Below are positions 22,553-32,676 of a stretch of DNA of 64,000 bases, piece after piece. The notes beneath the pieces are model-generated. The model saw only the letters and a list, made by a program, of their open reading frames with translations. It was not told the DNA's origin and did not search any database. The stretch's first letter is position 1. Each line of letters begins with the position of its first letter. This DNA is from Serripes groenlandicus (Eukaryota; Mollusca; Bivalvia; Cardiida; Cardiidae). The stretch is taken from positions 39,356,887-39,420,886 of the forward strand of contig JASEVX010000011.1 of assembly GCA_031761405.1 (NCBI GenBank). The letters are read 5' to 3'. The translations under genes and the position numbers were made by a program.

Positions 22553-23618
22553 ATGCCACCCAAACGGTCTAAGGCACTTTCCAGAGGGAGAGGGAGAGGG
22601 AAACTCATCAACCTTCCAAACCATCACCACCACCTGAAGAACAGCAAGACCAGCTTGATCAGCATGTCCAGTCAAACCAGCCTGACCAGTGCAACCAACC
22701 TGCCAATGACTCTCCTCCTACCAGCCGATCGCAATCGAGAGAACCTCGCTCACCGACTCCTCCATCCCGTGAAGGCTCTGTAGATTCTGTTGCCTCCAAC
22801 TCCACCAGCCAGCCTAATCAGCTGCAGGCAAAGAAGAGGGCTAAGAAGATTGTTTTTTCACTCAACGCAGAACAGGAGGAGAGTATGCTGGAGTTCTTGC
22901 AAGTACATCCAATGATCTGGGACTGCAAATTAAGTGGGTACAGGCGAACTGACCTTAAGGCCAAGCTTTGGGAAGACCAGGGTGCTAGTATGGAACCACC
23001 AATAAAATGTAAGTACAACATTTGATCAGTACAAGCTTTTAACTAGAATTCTACCTACAAACGAACTATTATTGAGATTTAAAATGAAACCTTCGAATAT
23101 ATGCGATTTTTGTGCAAGTAATGTAGAAACATTAGAACATCTGTTTTGGGAATGCTCACACACACAATTGTTATGGAATGGAATTATAACCTTTTTGGAA
23201 AGAAATCAGATAAAAGTGAAGATACAAAAAAAAGATGTTTTTCTTGGCATATCAAAAAAGATCACAGATATTAACACATTGAATTACATTATAATACTTG
23301 TCAAACAATACATATTTAAAATGAAATACGCAAATCGAATTCCAACGAGTAATATGTTCATTAATTACTTTAATAACAGATTAAAAGTAGAACAAGAAAT
23401 AGCCTTTTTAAAAGACCAGTCAGAACTTTTTAATAGAAAATGGAAAAAATTCTTAACCATTGTTAATGTCTAAATAATTAGACATTACCTCATTTTATCG
23501 AACCTTAGTCCAAGATACATAAACTCTGTCTCTATCTCTGTCTCTGTCTCTGTCTCTCTGTCTCTCTGTCTGTCTCTCTGTATCTGTCTGTCTCTGTCTG
23601 TCTCTGTATATCTGTCTG

Positions 23619-23708
<90 letters not shown>

Positions 23709-26500
23709 ATAAAACTGAAAAAAACAGCATTATATACACAACTACATGCTTTGATAATATGTATATATATTATGTTAGGATGTGAATTACATATGCACTG
23801 TTACTTTAAGATATATATTTTACTTACATGTATTATGTATAAATTGTTTTGAATAAATGAAAAAAAAAAAAAAAAAACATTTGATACATATTTTTTCTTG
23901 AATATTTAACCTTTTCACATTCAAAATGAATACTAGTATTGTGTTTATGTAAAATGTGCCTACGAGTATGTTGAGAAATGTGTCGTTATGTTGAAACATG
24001 TAAATGTAGACTAAGAAATTAATTTGCGACCAACATGGACTTGCCTAATTTGGCATCGTAATTGTTAATGTTTTCATTGGACTCATATCAATCCCTATTT
24101 GTATTTTCAGCTCAACATCTTCAAGGATGGTTCAAGTCACTCCGGGATACACATACCAGGCTGCACAAGAAGAAGAGTGGTGACGGCGCTCCTGGTGAGC
24201 TGACCGAGAGGGAGCTATGGATCAAAAACAACTTCGATTTCCTGAATTCCGTCATCAGACACCGTCCGGAGCCTTGTAAATCTGTAAGTTTCGCTTAAAA
24301 ATCACACTCGTTACAATTTAAATAATTAATTATCTTTCTGCCAGGCTTGTGACCTCACGACGTTTAGGCCTTAAAGGCCCACACTACCTTTGTATATTAA
24401 TGTTACATAATATATAGGTGATTTTTTTCTTTGCATATGATGAAATGCAATAACTCTTATAACAAAACTGCCAAAAAGTTGGTTAAAATCAATTCACAAC
24501 TAATCAAACTAGACCATTTTAAACGAAAAATGTGCAGCACAGCGTCATTTGTTATGGGTTTTCGCGATAATTATGTCAAAGATATAAAACGCTAATTTGA
24601 ACGATACGCTGTTTACATTTTTGTTTACAATAGGTGTATTGTGTGCTAAAATCATGAATCAAAATCATTATACATTCAATGCAAGCTTAGAATCTCGGAC
24701 TGCATAGTCAAAGATCATGATTTCAATACCAAATTCACTTTTTTTTAACAATATGATAAAGGTGTATCGATCAAAATATCGTTTGGGATTTATACATTAG
24801 TATTCATACCAGATAAAGTTGATCAACAGACCAGCTTGTTTTGTTAAATATAATAGCTTATTGGTCAATTGAACAAAATAAAAGTATTTTGTGACTTTAA
24901 GGGGTTTCTCTCCTGTATACACCATCATATCTCAAGATATGTGAGGTAACGTGATTATCCTACTTTTTAAAGTAATTAAAACTGATTGAATGGTAAAAGT
25001 TAATGTAACTTCAGCCTAATGATATGTTTTTTCAAGGAAGGTCAGAAAAAACGGATAAAGTTATTCTCCTTACCGTAAACGCCACCATTTGCAATGAAAA
25101 TATGAGTTTTCTTTCAAACCCAAGACAGAATCAATTACAAGGAATTACACATTACTACTAATGTATTATGATAGCCAGTATGCCAATTAAGGGCAACGAA
25201 GACGAAAACTCGTAAATTATTATGTTATTTGCATGGAATTAAATGATTAATTCAATATTTTGCCAATTTGTGCAGGAAAAAAATGTTTTTTTCAAACAAA
25301 TTTTTCAATATTGTAAAAGTTATATAATCTTTTATGAATGTTCGTCTTCCTTGCCCTCAATTAACATACTGCGTTTTAAATTAAACGTGTGTGTATTTAA
25401 TATTCTTCGTATTTAAGACTGCCTTGGGTTTGAAAAACGGTTAATTTTTATCAGTATACTTTGGCTTATAAAAGCATCTTTTTACACATTATATTAAATA
25501 TTGACATTGTTTTTTGTGTTGCATGCTTTTTTCTTTTGTTGAAAATCAATTACACTTTTATCAATAAGTTTTAATACATAAAATAACTCATTCTCACATG
25601 CTCTTACTGTTTTACTTCAAATTTTTATCCACCTTGTAAATGTGTATATTGGAACCACCTTAAGTATGTTTTATAATCTGATTTTTTTTAATGTTCCTAA
25701 AATTTATTATTTTGTCTTTGCAGGTGAAGGCCACAATTGAAGAACACCAGGGGGACTTGTGTGCTGCAGAGACTGCCTGTGTCGAGGTTGGTGTTGCCTT
25801 GGATGACGAAAACATGCCAACAGTGACCAAGGGCAAGGGCAAGCGTTTGCAGGAAGACCGTGAAGATGCGTTGTTGACCTCCCTCCAGAAGAGAGTCCAG
25901 CAAAGTGGAGAGCTTCTCGCAAGTCTGCAGCCTGCAGCCCAGCAGCCAGTCACCACCAGGACAGCCTTCGCCAACTATGTTCGTGACAGCCTCATCAGCA
26001 TGGGCAAGCCAAAGTTCAAGAAGGCGAGATCGGCCATTAACTGTTTACTATCTGAATTGATGGCGGAGGACAGCGAAGATGACATTCCAAGTGCTGGTCC
26101 CTCCATGCCAAGCGCCAATATGGGCTTCATTGTTCCTCAAGTTCGTCCGAGGTATGGCTCTTACTCCAGTTCATCCCGTGCCTCAAAATCCCCCTACCCG
26201 TCATCAGGTGATCAGTACCAGCCAGCTCCACAGATGTGGAAACCACAACCCCCTCAAGCTTCTGTATGGGCATCACAGTCCCAAGAGTACATGGATTCCT
26301 ACTGGCAAGAGCAACCGCAACAACAGCAACATACCTCTACCTCGGTTGCTAGTGCTATTGGCTCAGCTTCCCAGACACTGACACCCCTGGACACGAGTTT
26401 GGTAGGGAGTTTGAACCAATCAAACACTTCAAACATTTCTGGTTCATCTGATTTATCGGACATGATTGTCACAAATACTGAATTAAACACGCGACGCTAA
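22553..26500 (+). CDS. Harbinger MADF-like DNA-binding partner, 3 exons, one frameshift
   Basis: Exons are 22553-23008, 24111-24283 and 25724-26500. Donors (gtaagt, gtaagt) and acceptors (tttcag, ttgcag) are canonical and phases agree across both introns. Exon 1 has a basic start (MPPKRSKALSRGRGRG) and then a Pro/Gln/Ser-rich linker. It then has the MADF-like segment SMLEFLQVHPMIWDCKLSGY with LKAKLWEDQ. Exon 2 continues it with LQGWFKSLRDTHTRLHKKKS and ELTERELWIKNNFDFL. Exon 3 has acidic and Gln-rich stretches plus a BESS-like FANYVRDSLISM...FKKARSAI helix that probably binds its partner. The expected total is about 468 aa. The ATG frame and the MADF frame differ by one base: a single deletion near 22604, after the GGGAGA purine tract, explains it. 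In Harbinger systems this protein helps the transposase enter the nucleus and bind the ends. Confidence 0.8.
23027..23473 (+). pseudogene. LINE ORF2 C-terminus (zf-RVT-like)
   Basis: The frame is open from the truncation point, QYKLLTRILPTNELLLRFKM, through a CX2CX8HX4C cluster (CDFC...EHLFWEC) to a stop at 23471-23473. This is the Cys/His region downstream of the reverse transcriptase in many non-LTR retrotransposons. The RT and endonuclease are absent. I cannot assign a clade. The apparent start at 23072 is TTG and has no meaning here. Confidence 0.8.
23525..23706 (+). repeat. TC/TCTG microsatellite
   Basis: About 180 bp of TCTG- and TC-repeats inside the LINE 3' UTR. It creates an artificial Arg/Glu-repeat ORF on the minus strand. 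Confidence 0.95.
24284..25723 (+). other. intron 2 of the MADF gene
   Basis: It starts gtaagt and ends ctttgcag. From about 24360 it holds an AT-rich repeat beginning 'aaaggcccacactacctttg', which looks like the end of another insertion, though I did not find its partner end. A long hairpin occupies 25105-25443. Confidence 0.7.
25105..25443. mobile_element. hairpin MITE in intron 2
   Basis: Imperfect arms of about 150 bp pair across a short centre. 'ttcaaacccaag' at about 25115 pairs with 'cttgggtttgaa' at about 25423. 'ccaattaagggcaacgaagac' at about 25183 pairs with 'gtcttccttgccctcaatta' at about 25346. It has no coding capacity. Confidence 0.65.
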
Positions 26501-26520
26501 ATGAACAGTGATAGAGACCA

Positions 26521-26790
26521 GGAACACAACTCGTAGAGACCAGTAGGAGTTGTTATTTTTGTGAATTTTAGTCTTTGTGTCATTACTATCGTTTTTCATT
26601 ATTATTTCATGCATTATAGTTGATCAGTTGATCAGTTGAACATTTGAAGTTTATAAATTTAACAAGGTACACAACTAAAAGAGACAAGTAGGATTTGTGA
26701 TTGTTGTGACATTTACAATGTACCATTACTATCATGCGCCATTATTATTATTGTTGATCAGTTGATCAGTTGAAGTTTAATAAAAAAATT
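26521..26790 (+). repeat. duplicated 3' UTR of the MADF gene with poly(A) signal
   Basis: About 26521-26650 and 26668-26785 are two diverged copies sharing 'ttgatcagttgatcagttga' and 'gagac(c/a)agtagga'. AATAAA at 26779-26784, in the second copy, is the likely polyadenylation signal. Confidence 0.6.
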
Positions 26791-26943
26791 GTGAAAGTAC
26801 TAAAGTATTTAAAAATGTATCCATGTGTACAGTAGATCCTCCATTACCCAACCACAAAAGAGGGGTAATCCAAATATTTTTGTGACAAGGCGACGGCATG
26901 CGAGATCACTCCATTCTAGTAATCATAGATTAAACAAACCAAT

Positions 26944-27160
26944 GTGGAGGAAGCGTTGTCCAGGGGTAGAGTGTACAACCTTAGATCCGAAGGTCGTAGG
27001 TTCGAATCCCATCTGCGCCGAGATTGGACTTCATGTATTTTACAACCCACAAAATGGGCACGAGTACTGGTCGATTTGTTCACCCAGGACGCAGTCATCG
27101 AGAATGACTTAGATAAGTTGTAAGAACTTGTTCCTAATCGATGTAAAATAAATACGGTAG
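26944..27160 (+). mobile_element. tRNA-derived SINE between the two Harbinger genes
   Basis: The head has an A-box-like 'gttgtccaggggtagagtg', a perfect 5-bp anticodon-type stem (accTT...AAggt) with a 7-nt loop, and a B-box 'aggttcgaatccc'. A body ending near 'aaaataaatacgg' follows. The acceptor stem does not pair, so it is a SINE and not a tRNA gene. It differs from the SINE family at 13.2 kb. Confidence 0.65.
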
Positions 27161-27182
27161 GTTTAAACAAAACAAACCAAGG

Positions 27183-27188
27183 GTTTAT
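27183..27188 (-). terminator. poly(A) signal of the transposase gene
   Basis: AATAAA on the minus strand, about 115 bp past the transposase stop codon. Confidence 0.45.
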
Positions 27189-27301
27189 TTTAAAACACAC
27201 ACATTTATTACGATAGACATATGTAATGTGATAATAACACTATAATTCAACCATGTGGGAGTTCAACAAGACCAGTGAAATGTTCCTTTTTTACCACACA
27301 T

Positions 27302-28576
27302 TTAGATCATACTGTCTTGCCACGGAACTGCACCGGCTGGAGAGTTGACCCAGTGCTTGATCAGATTTCTCTGTTTCTTTCCTTCCCTTGAAGAGGTGTT
27401 GGGGGCAGTCACTGTTTGGGTGTCCTCCAAGTTACGGTCCGCTCTCCATTCTCCTGGGACGAAATTACGGTTCTCATTCTCTGCACGGTCAAGCTGCTGA
27501 TTCTGGAGTTGTGGATACCGGATCCTCATCAGATTATGCAAAACCATGCATGCTTTGACGATGAGCTTGACGGTGGAAGGGTCATGCTGCATTGTAGTCA
27601 GTAGAATCTGGAATCGGTTTGCCAGGATACCGAAGGCATTCTCTGCTACTCTTCTGCTTCGAGAAAGCCTGTAGTTGAAGATCCTTTCATCGTTTGTCAA
27701 ACCCCGGTGACCGTACGGTTTCATCATGGTCGTTCGGAGGGCGAAGGCATCGTCGCCGATGAAGAAGTAGGGCACATCCTGGGTGTCGTTGGGGAGAGGT
27801 TCTGGGTCCGGGAAACCTATGGTACCAGCTTCAGCGCATTCCTTCAGCTCACAGTCATTGTAAATCTGAGCGTCTGATGCTGATCCCATACCACCGACAT
27901 CTGCCCAGATGAATTTGTAGTCTGCATCTACAAGCGCCATAAGTACAATGGAGTAGAATCCTTTGTAGTTGTAGTACATGGATCCACTCTTTGGAGGACT
28001 CCGGCAGGCAACATGCTTCCCATCAAGTGCTCCACATGTATGAGGCAAGTTCCATTTTTGAAAAAACTGGTCAGCAATGGCACGCCATCCATCAGAATGG
28101 GTGGGGCAATTCATCACCTCGCTAAGGTATTCATCAATGATGGCCTGACAGACTTCTCGGACGAGGAGTGACTGCGTGTTGTGAGGTACTCTCCACCCGA
28201 ACTTCATCGATGCATACTTGCTCCCACAGGCAAGGTGACGCAGAGTCAGGGCAAGCTTCATGCCAGGCTCGATGGGTTCCCTGTAACTAGTATGTCCTTT
28301 GGTTATCCGGGGACCCACTCTGGTTAGCAGTTCGTCAAACATTTCTGGAGGCATACGCATGAAGTTGTGGAAGGATGCCCTGTCCTCGTTACGGAGTTCC
28401 ACAAGAAGCTGGTCATATATGCCAAACTGACGTCGTCTACCGATCCATGGTCTGATCCAGAACCTCCTCCTTCTAGCTCTTCGCCTCCTCCTTTTAATAA
28501 TGGCACGGACCTGTGCGAGTTCTAATTGATTGATGTCATGCTGATGTTGGAGAACGGCTAGTTGGTATGTATCCAT
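27302..28576 (-). CDS. HARBI1-like: PIF/Harbinger DDE transposase, intact 424 aa
   Basis: It cuts and joins the transposon ends through an RNase-H-fold DDE site in the nucleus. Domains in order: a highly basic Arg-rich N-terminus (residues 28-50), a helical DNA-binding region (about 55-160), and the DDE_Tnp_4 catalytic domain (about 180-355). Catalytic candidates are D185 in GALDGKH, D275 in FFIGDDAF and E322 in RRVAENAFG. The conserved GSASDAQIY and the C-terminal VLHNLMRIRYP are also present. The length is normal for the family and no internal stop or frameshift exists. It needs no intron. It converges with the MADF gene, and its start lies about 650 bp inside the right end. Close relatives in the genome could tell whether it is still active. 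Confidence 0.93.
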   Translation of the reverse strand: MDTYQLAVLQHQHDINQLELAQVRAIIKRRRRRARRRRFWIRPWIGRRRQFGIYDQLLVELRNEDRASFHNFMRMPPEMFDELLTRVGPRITKGHTSYREPIEPGMKLALTLRHLACGSKYASMKFGWRVPHNTQSLLVREVCQAIIDEYLSEVMNCPTHSDGWRAIADQFFQKWNLPHTCGALDGKHVACRSPPKSGSMYYNYKGFYSIVLMALVDADYKFIWADVGGMGSASDAQIYNDCELKECAEAGTIGFPDPEPLPNDTQDVPYFFIGDDAFALRTTMMKPYGHRGLTNDERIFNYRLSRSRRVAENAFGILANRFQILLTTMQHDPSTVKLIVKACMVLHNLMRIRYPQLQNQQLDRAENENRNFVPGEWRADRNLEDTQTVTAPNTSSREGKKQRNLIKHWVNSPAGAVPWQDSMI

Positions 28577-28608
28577 CCTCTCTGGTTGAACTGCTCAATG
28601 GTAGTACC

Positions 28609-28639
28609 GATTGAGTTACACATGGACCCTATATATATA
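28609..28639 (-). promoter_or_regulatory. core promoter of the transposase gene
   Basis: On the minus strand TATATATA (28639-28632) sits 27 bp upstream of an initiator-like TCAATC (28614-28609). This leaves a 5' UTR of roughly 36 bp before the ATG at 28576. The spacing is textbook for a TATA/Inr pair. Confidence 0.55.
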
Positions 28640-28759
28640 CACTATATTGTTGTAACATATGTGTTGGCTATAAACACGCAAGTTGTTGTTGTTGTTATAT
28701 ACCCCGCCTGTAAAACGCTCATTGTACGCCAAAGGAACGCTAGCTATACGGTAGATATA

Positions 28760-29188
28760 CGTTACATACGTTACTCAATCGCCTAGCATACGTACAATAC
28801 GTTTGAATACGTCAATACACGTTTCAAATACGCCAACATACGTTATAAACACGTTAGAAATACGTTAGAAATAAGTTACTCAATCGTTGTCAATAAGTTA
28901 GCTGTACGATACACCCTCCGCTGACGTATGCCTAACATACCAGCAACGTACCTCTAGCGAGTTTCAACGTATGTCTAACGTACCTCCAACGTATCTATAA
29001 CGTATGCTTAACCTATGAAATATACGTTGTCATACGCTCAAAAGTTTTGAACATACCCAAAACATTTTTTTTGTCTCGGCGTTCATGAACGTATGACAGC
29101 GTATGACAGCGTGCTGATAACGAACACCTAACGTACCCCTAACCTATATCAACGTACACCAACGTATTGGCAAAAAATCTCATACGCT
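28760..29188 (-). repeat. right subterminal AACGTATG array
   Basis: Dense copies of CATACGTT/AACGTATG with degenerate spacing, mirroring 22181-22470. Confidence 0.75.
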
Positions 29189-29227
29189 GGCATACGTTAA
29201 GGCCATACGTTGTAGTGTGACAGGGCC
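29189..29227 (-). repeat. right terminal inverted repeat of the Harbinger element
   Basis: It pairs with 22142-22180 (38 of 39 bases). From 29232 to 29420 I see nothing. Confidence 0.92.
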
Positions 29228-29420
29228 ATAAAACTGTATTTGAAATGTCCTTTTACTTGTTAAGAATTGTAAATGTAAAGCATATACATATATTATCAAA
29301 GCTACGCTGATCGTTACATCATTTATATATAGAGACTGGGAGACACAGAATCATTCCGAGATGTTATCGAATTTGTGAAATGTGCACAAATGAAGACATT
29401 GAAGAAGTATACCATTATTA

Positions 29421-29850
29421 GCTCTACTGGCCAAAGGCCGGAAGGGCGTATGTCGTGGCGATTCGTCCGTCGTGCGTGCGTGCGTCCGTCCGTAAACAAT
29501 TTCTTGTTAACACGATACAGTCTTCATGAGAGCTCGGTTCCTTTCGAAAACCAGCCAGATCCGCCCATGCATGACTGGATTATGGCCCTTATTATGGTCA
29601 TAATTGCTATAATAGACCTTGTTAACACGATACAGTCGTTATTTTTTATTGTATCTCAATCAAACTTATACAATAATTAGATATCCATGAGAACTCAGTT
29701 CCTTTCCAAAACCAGCCAGATCCGCCCATGCATGACTGGATTATAACCCTTGGAATTGTCAAAATTGCTATAATAGAGCTTATTAACACGATATAGTCTC
29801 TTTTTTTTTTATTGTATCTCAATCAAACTTATACAGTAGTTAGATATCCA
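29421..29850 (+). repeat. short array element, about three units
   Basis: 'ttaacacgatacagtc' recurs at about 29507, 29622 and 29783. Each unit carries 'accagccagatccgcccatg' and 'tgactggattat'. The left end holds 'ggccaaaggccgg' and a 'cgtgcgtgcgtccgtccgt' microsatellite. It belongs to the same structural class as the other array elements. Confidence 0.6.
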
Positions 29851-30540
29851 TGAGAGCTATACAAATGTGCATGCTCTTTGAACGAAACAAGTAGAAACAA
29901 ATTGTAAATATAAGGAAATGATATATATTCTACACGCAATAGAAGCAAAACCTTGTTTCACTCCGTATGACTGTTCCTGGGTCGGGAAGCGGATGTTCAG
30001 ACGAAACAGATTTGCAAGAAGCAAAGAAACTCTCCTCACAATTCGTCCGACCGCATCTTTTGACAAACTCAAGGAGTCGCCAAGTAACGTAAACTTGCCA
30101 GCAAATCGAGCAATGGAGGAATCTGCCGATTCCTCTGTGTCCTCGAATCAAGGGGATACATACTCTCTACAATAAACAGGTTTTCTTTCGAGCGAAATCT
30201 GTACCGAATAATCGCATCCTCGTCTAAATCTTCCAACGGATTCGATCTATCCCGAAATAGTCATGGAAGACGTCTTTCGGGCGCATCTCTCCTTTCTCGC
30301 CGAGCGTTTCTTAAACGGGCGGCCATTTTGAGCACGGAGTAGGTTTCGCTGAGAATGGTTCAAATCAATCTCAGCGAAACGTTCTCCCAATCGAAACGAA
30401 CTCAACAGAAACGTACTCCAAAAGTTTTAGAATTCCGACTTTTCGTACTTGGTGCTTTAGTTGAGCGTGGAGTACGTTTTCTAAGCATGGACCACGTTTT
30501 AAAAGTTTTATAGTTCCGGACCCAGTACTACATATTTCGT
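29851..30540 (-). pseudogene. Harbinger-family remnant, copy 3, HARBI1 N-terminal exon
   Basis: It is the same unit as 11060-11757 but on the minus strand. From the ATG at 30326 it reads MAARLRNARRERRDAPERR, meets one TGA, then continues in frame with NPLEDLDEDAIIRYRFR and LLASLRYLAT. A 28-bp deletion relative to copy 1, between two 'gact' repeats, shifts the frame before DAVGRIVRR and GVKQGFASIA. It is the least damaged of the three copies for this exon. No catalytic exons follow within the expected range, because an array element lies next to it. Confidence 0.7.
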
Positions 30541-31579
30541 TATATGGTATTGGACTTTGGTATTTTAAGAATAAAACAATAGAAAACAAATCCTGTCTAG
30601 CCTTCCCAACCTGCAGATGCATGTAGACGCATCTGAAACCGACGTCTTTTGAAAACAATGGCAGAATGACAAAACGCTCATAATTAGCAATGTGTCCTTT
30701 TTAAAGATTATTCCCAACTCTTTAATATCAATTTTGTTCACATATTATTTCTCAAACATGGTCGTCTAATTTGGCATCTAATAGTATTTTATCTTATTTA
30801 TACATTCATATACAATCAGAATTCAGAATAGAAAACTATTTGATGCAGCAATCTTTAGTAAAAACATAAATTATTTACAAAATTACCCACCTCTTCTCAT
30901 TCTTCACGTATAGAAACCGTTAGACATGGTCGAGTAAGAATTCCGAGAAACGAAAGAGTGTGTAATTTACAAACTATTGACGATGAATACCACTTTGTTA
31001 TCAAATCCCATGCCTTCAGAATCAACGAGAAATATACATCAAACGTTACAATTATGTCAAGCCAAGCATGCACAAGTTTAAACATCTAATGAAAATTGAA
31101 AATCAAGCCACATTAGTAGAGCTATGTAAATACATAAACTGCTTTTGAAGAAAGAAAGAATCACATTCCTCCGTGAGGTTTTACACGATAACATAAACAG
31201 AAAACATATTTTTCTCGAATATCATTCTATAAAATGCTATTGTACTGTATTAAGAATTTAAATGACGAATATAATATGATATGTTTAATAGTTTTGACCA
31301 GATACTTTCAAGGTTGTTTCAAGGTTGTTTGCTGCAGATTGATTTACATGTCGGAAAGTATATAACGTGTATGATGCCCTCGCACACTGATAACTCATAA
31401 TGCTGAAAGAACATGCATATAAAAGAAGAAAGCACTTTTGAAATTAATAGCAAATGGCAATTATAAAATATGACACGGGATGCTTGAATATTCACCAATG
31501 ATTCTTGACTGAATGATAATTAAAATACAATGGCACATTATTCTGATAGCTATTCGACTAAGCTTTAAGATGCCATTTT
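30541..31579. other. AT-rich DNA with MITE scraps
   Basis: Fragments related to the ACCCTTTCCCAC MITE occur at about 30600-30660 and 31310-31365 ('gtttgctgcagattg'). No coding sequence is supported. Confidence 0.4.
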
Positions 31580-32668
31580 CAGTGATGCATCCGGATTGCG
31601 GCATTGCCCCATTAAAATGCCGGATGTTTTCTTTATTGTGCGCATTTTCAGAATTCCATTGCGCGCGCTAGTAAAGATATAAAAAATGATTATTTCTCTT
31701 TGTTTCGTATCTAATGCAAGGGAAACTACTCAAGCTTTACAAATAACTGGGTTTTCCAAGAATTTATGATGACGTATTAAGAGCGGGAAATCTGATCCAT
31801 TTGATTGGATGATAAAGGATATGGAATTCTTCTGCTAGGATCGCTATGACATAACAATGTCAAGATCAAAATGGCCGAGAGACCGAAAACTCTCTTGGAT
31901 TTTTTTTCAAAAAAGTCCTGAGAAGCCACAGTGTTATCTTAATCGAACCTAAGTGAATGTGGCGCTTTGGACGGATCTACTGTATCTAGTAGTGAACACA
32001 CTGTGACTGAAAATCATTTAAATGGACAGGACAAAGGATCGGATGGACCGCCTTCGTCAAAAAAACGAAAGCTTCAGTGCACAAAATCAACTAAGACTTT
32101 ACTTAGGAATTGTCTCCAAAAGGACACATTTAACAGGCTCATGCTTATTAAAATTGAGGGGTCTCCAGCCAGGGAATTTGGCTTTGAGAGGGCACTGGAA
32201 AAATGGATGGGGAAGAAGGAAAGGAGACTGTTCAGGGCGTAGATATTTATGTTATAGATAATTTGTTCCTTGTTTTAATTACCAAGTTAGAGTGTTAAAA
32301 TGTTTAAAGTTTTTTCATTTATATTGTGTGCGAAATATTCATGTCTCACAGTGCCGAGTCGGTGACATTTATTTTAAGGTGTTTTTTTACTGATGGCCTT
32401 CAGAAAACTAAAGGATGTGTTATCCATATTTCATGAAAATGACATGCTACTTGAATATGAAATGTGAATCAATGTAAAAGTTGTAGTGAATTAGCAATAA
32501 GCAAAGTAGCTGTAAGTATCTAAATTCTAATACATTCAAAATTTCAGTGTGCGCGAATTGTAACTAAATCAGCAAATATCTGGCCCCCACTTACATCTCC
32601 AGATGCCCCCTTTTTCTCAGAATGATGGGGCATATGACCCACCATTCTAAAATTCTGGATGCATCACT
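31580..32668 (+). mobile_element. internally deleted hAT element, 1,089 bp
   Basis: It is flanked by an 8-bp duplication, gccatttt (31572-31579 and 32669-32676), the hAT hallmark. The left end reads CAGTGATGCATCCGGATT. The right end, reversed, reads AGTGATGCATCCAGAATT, with one terminal base shared with or lost to the duplication. It contains a hAT transposase reduced to its two extremities. Confidence 0.85.
31871..32242 (+). pseudogene. hAT transposase N-terminus fused to its C-terminal tail
   Basis: One frame runs from ATG 31871 (MAERPKTLLDFFSKKS) to the stop before 32242, with in-frame TGA at 31919 and TAA at 31940. The start is the short 'LxxFF' leader common to ZNF862-like/ZMYM-like hAT proteins. 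The end, RLMLIKIEGSPAREFGFERA plus LEKWMGKKERR, is the last segment of a hAT transposase, beyond the core of the dimerisation domain. The BED/zinc finger, RNase-H fold and most of the dimerisation domain are gone. A 91-aa ORF from 31967 stays open, but I see no reason to think it functions. Confidence 0.65.
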
Positions 32669-32676
32669 GCCATTTT

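Larger units (their letters stand above)
23027..23875 (+). mobile_element. 5'-truncated LINE inserted in intron 1
   Basis: The insertion is flanked by a 10-bp target duplication, aacatttgat (23017-23026 and 23876-23885). It ends in a run of about 17 A after 'gaataaatg'. It retains the 3' end of ORF2 and a 3' UTR holding a TC-rich microsatellite. It lies in sense orientation within the intron. Confidence 0.9.
22138..29231. mobile_element. near-complete 7,088-bp PIF/Harbinger transposon
   Basis: The element spans 22141-29228 and is flanked by the 3-bp duplication TAA (22138-22140, 29229-29231), as expected for PIF/Harbinger. The ends begin GGCCCTGTCACACTAC and match for 39 bp with one mismatch (the outermost base also differs). 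It carries two convergent genes: a MADF-like DNA-binding gene on plus (22553-26500) and a DDE transposase on minus (27302-28576). This is the usual two-gene plan of the superfamily. Later insertions include a LINE in intron 1, a hairpin MITE in intron 2 and a tRNA-SINE between the genes. The intact transposase and well-matched ends argue for moderate youth. Confidence 0.93.

Noticed and set aside
23495..23677. Arg/Glu-repeat protein on the minus strand
   Set aside because: Product of the TC/TCTG microsatellite in the LINE 3' UTR.
25660..25974. Minus-strand ORFs over MADF exon 3
   Set aside because: Antisense shadows of a coding exon with good splice sites and domain content on the plus strand.
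26944..27020. Functional tRNA gene
   Set aside because: The B-box and anticodon stem look good, but the acceptor stem does not pair and a SINE body follows.
32349..32385. 'cagtgccgagtcggtgac' followed by T-rich DNA, similar to the tail of a tracrRNA
   Set aside because: Chance resemblance: there is no repeat-anti-repeat, no CRISPR array and no cas gene, and the sequence lies inside a eukaryotic hAT element.
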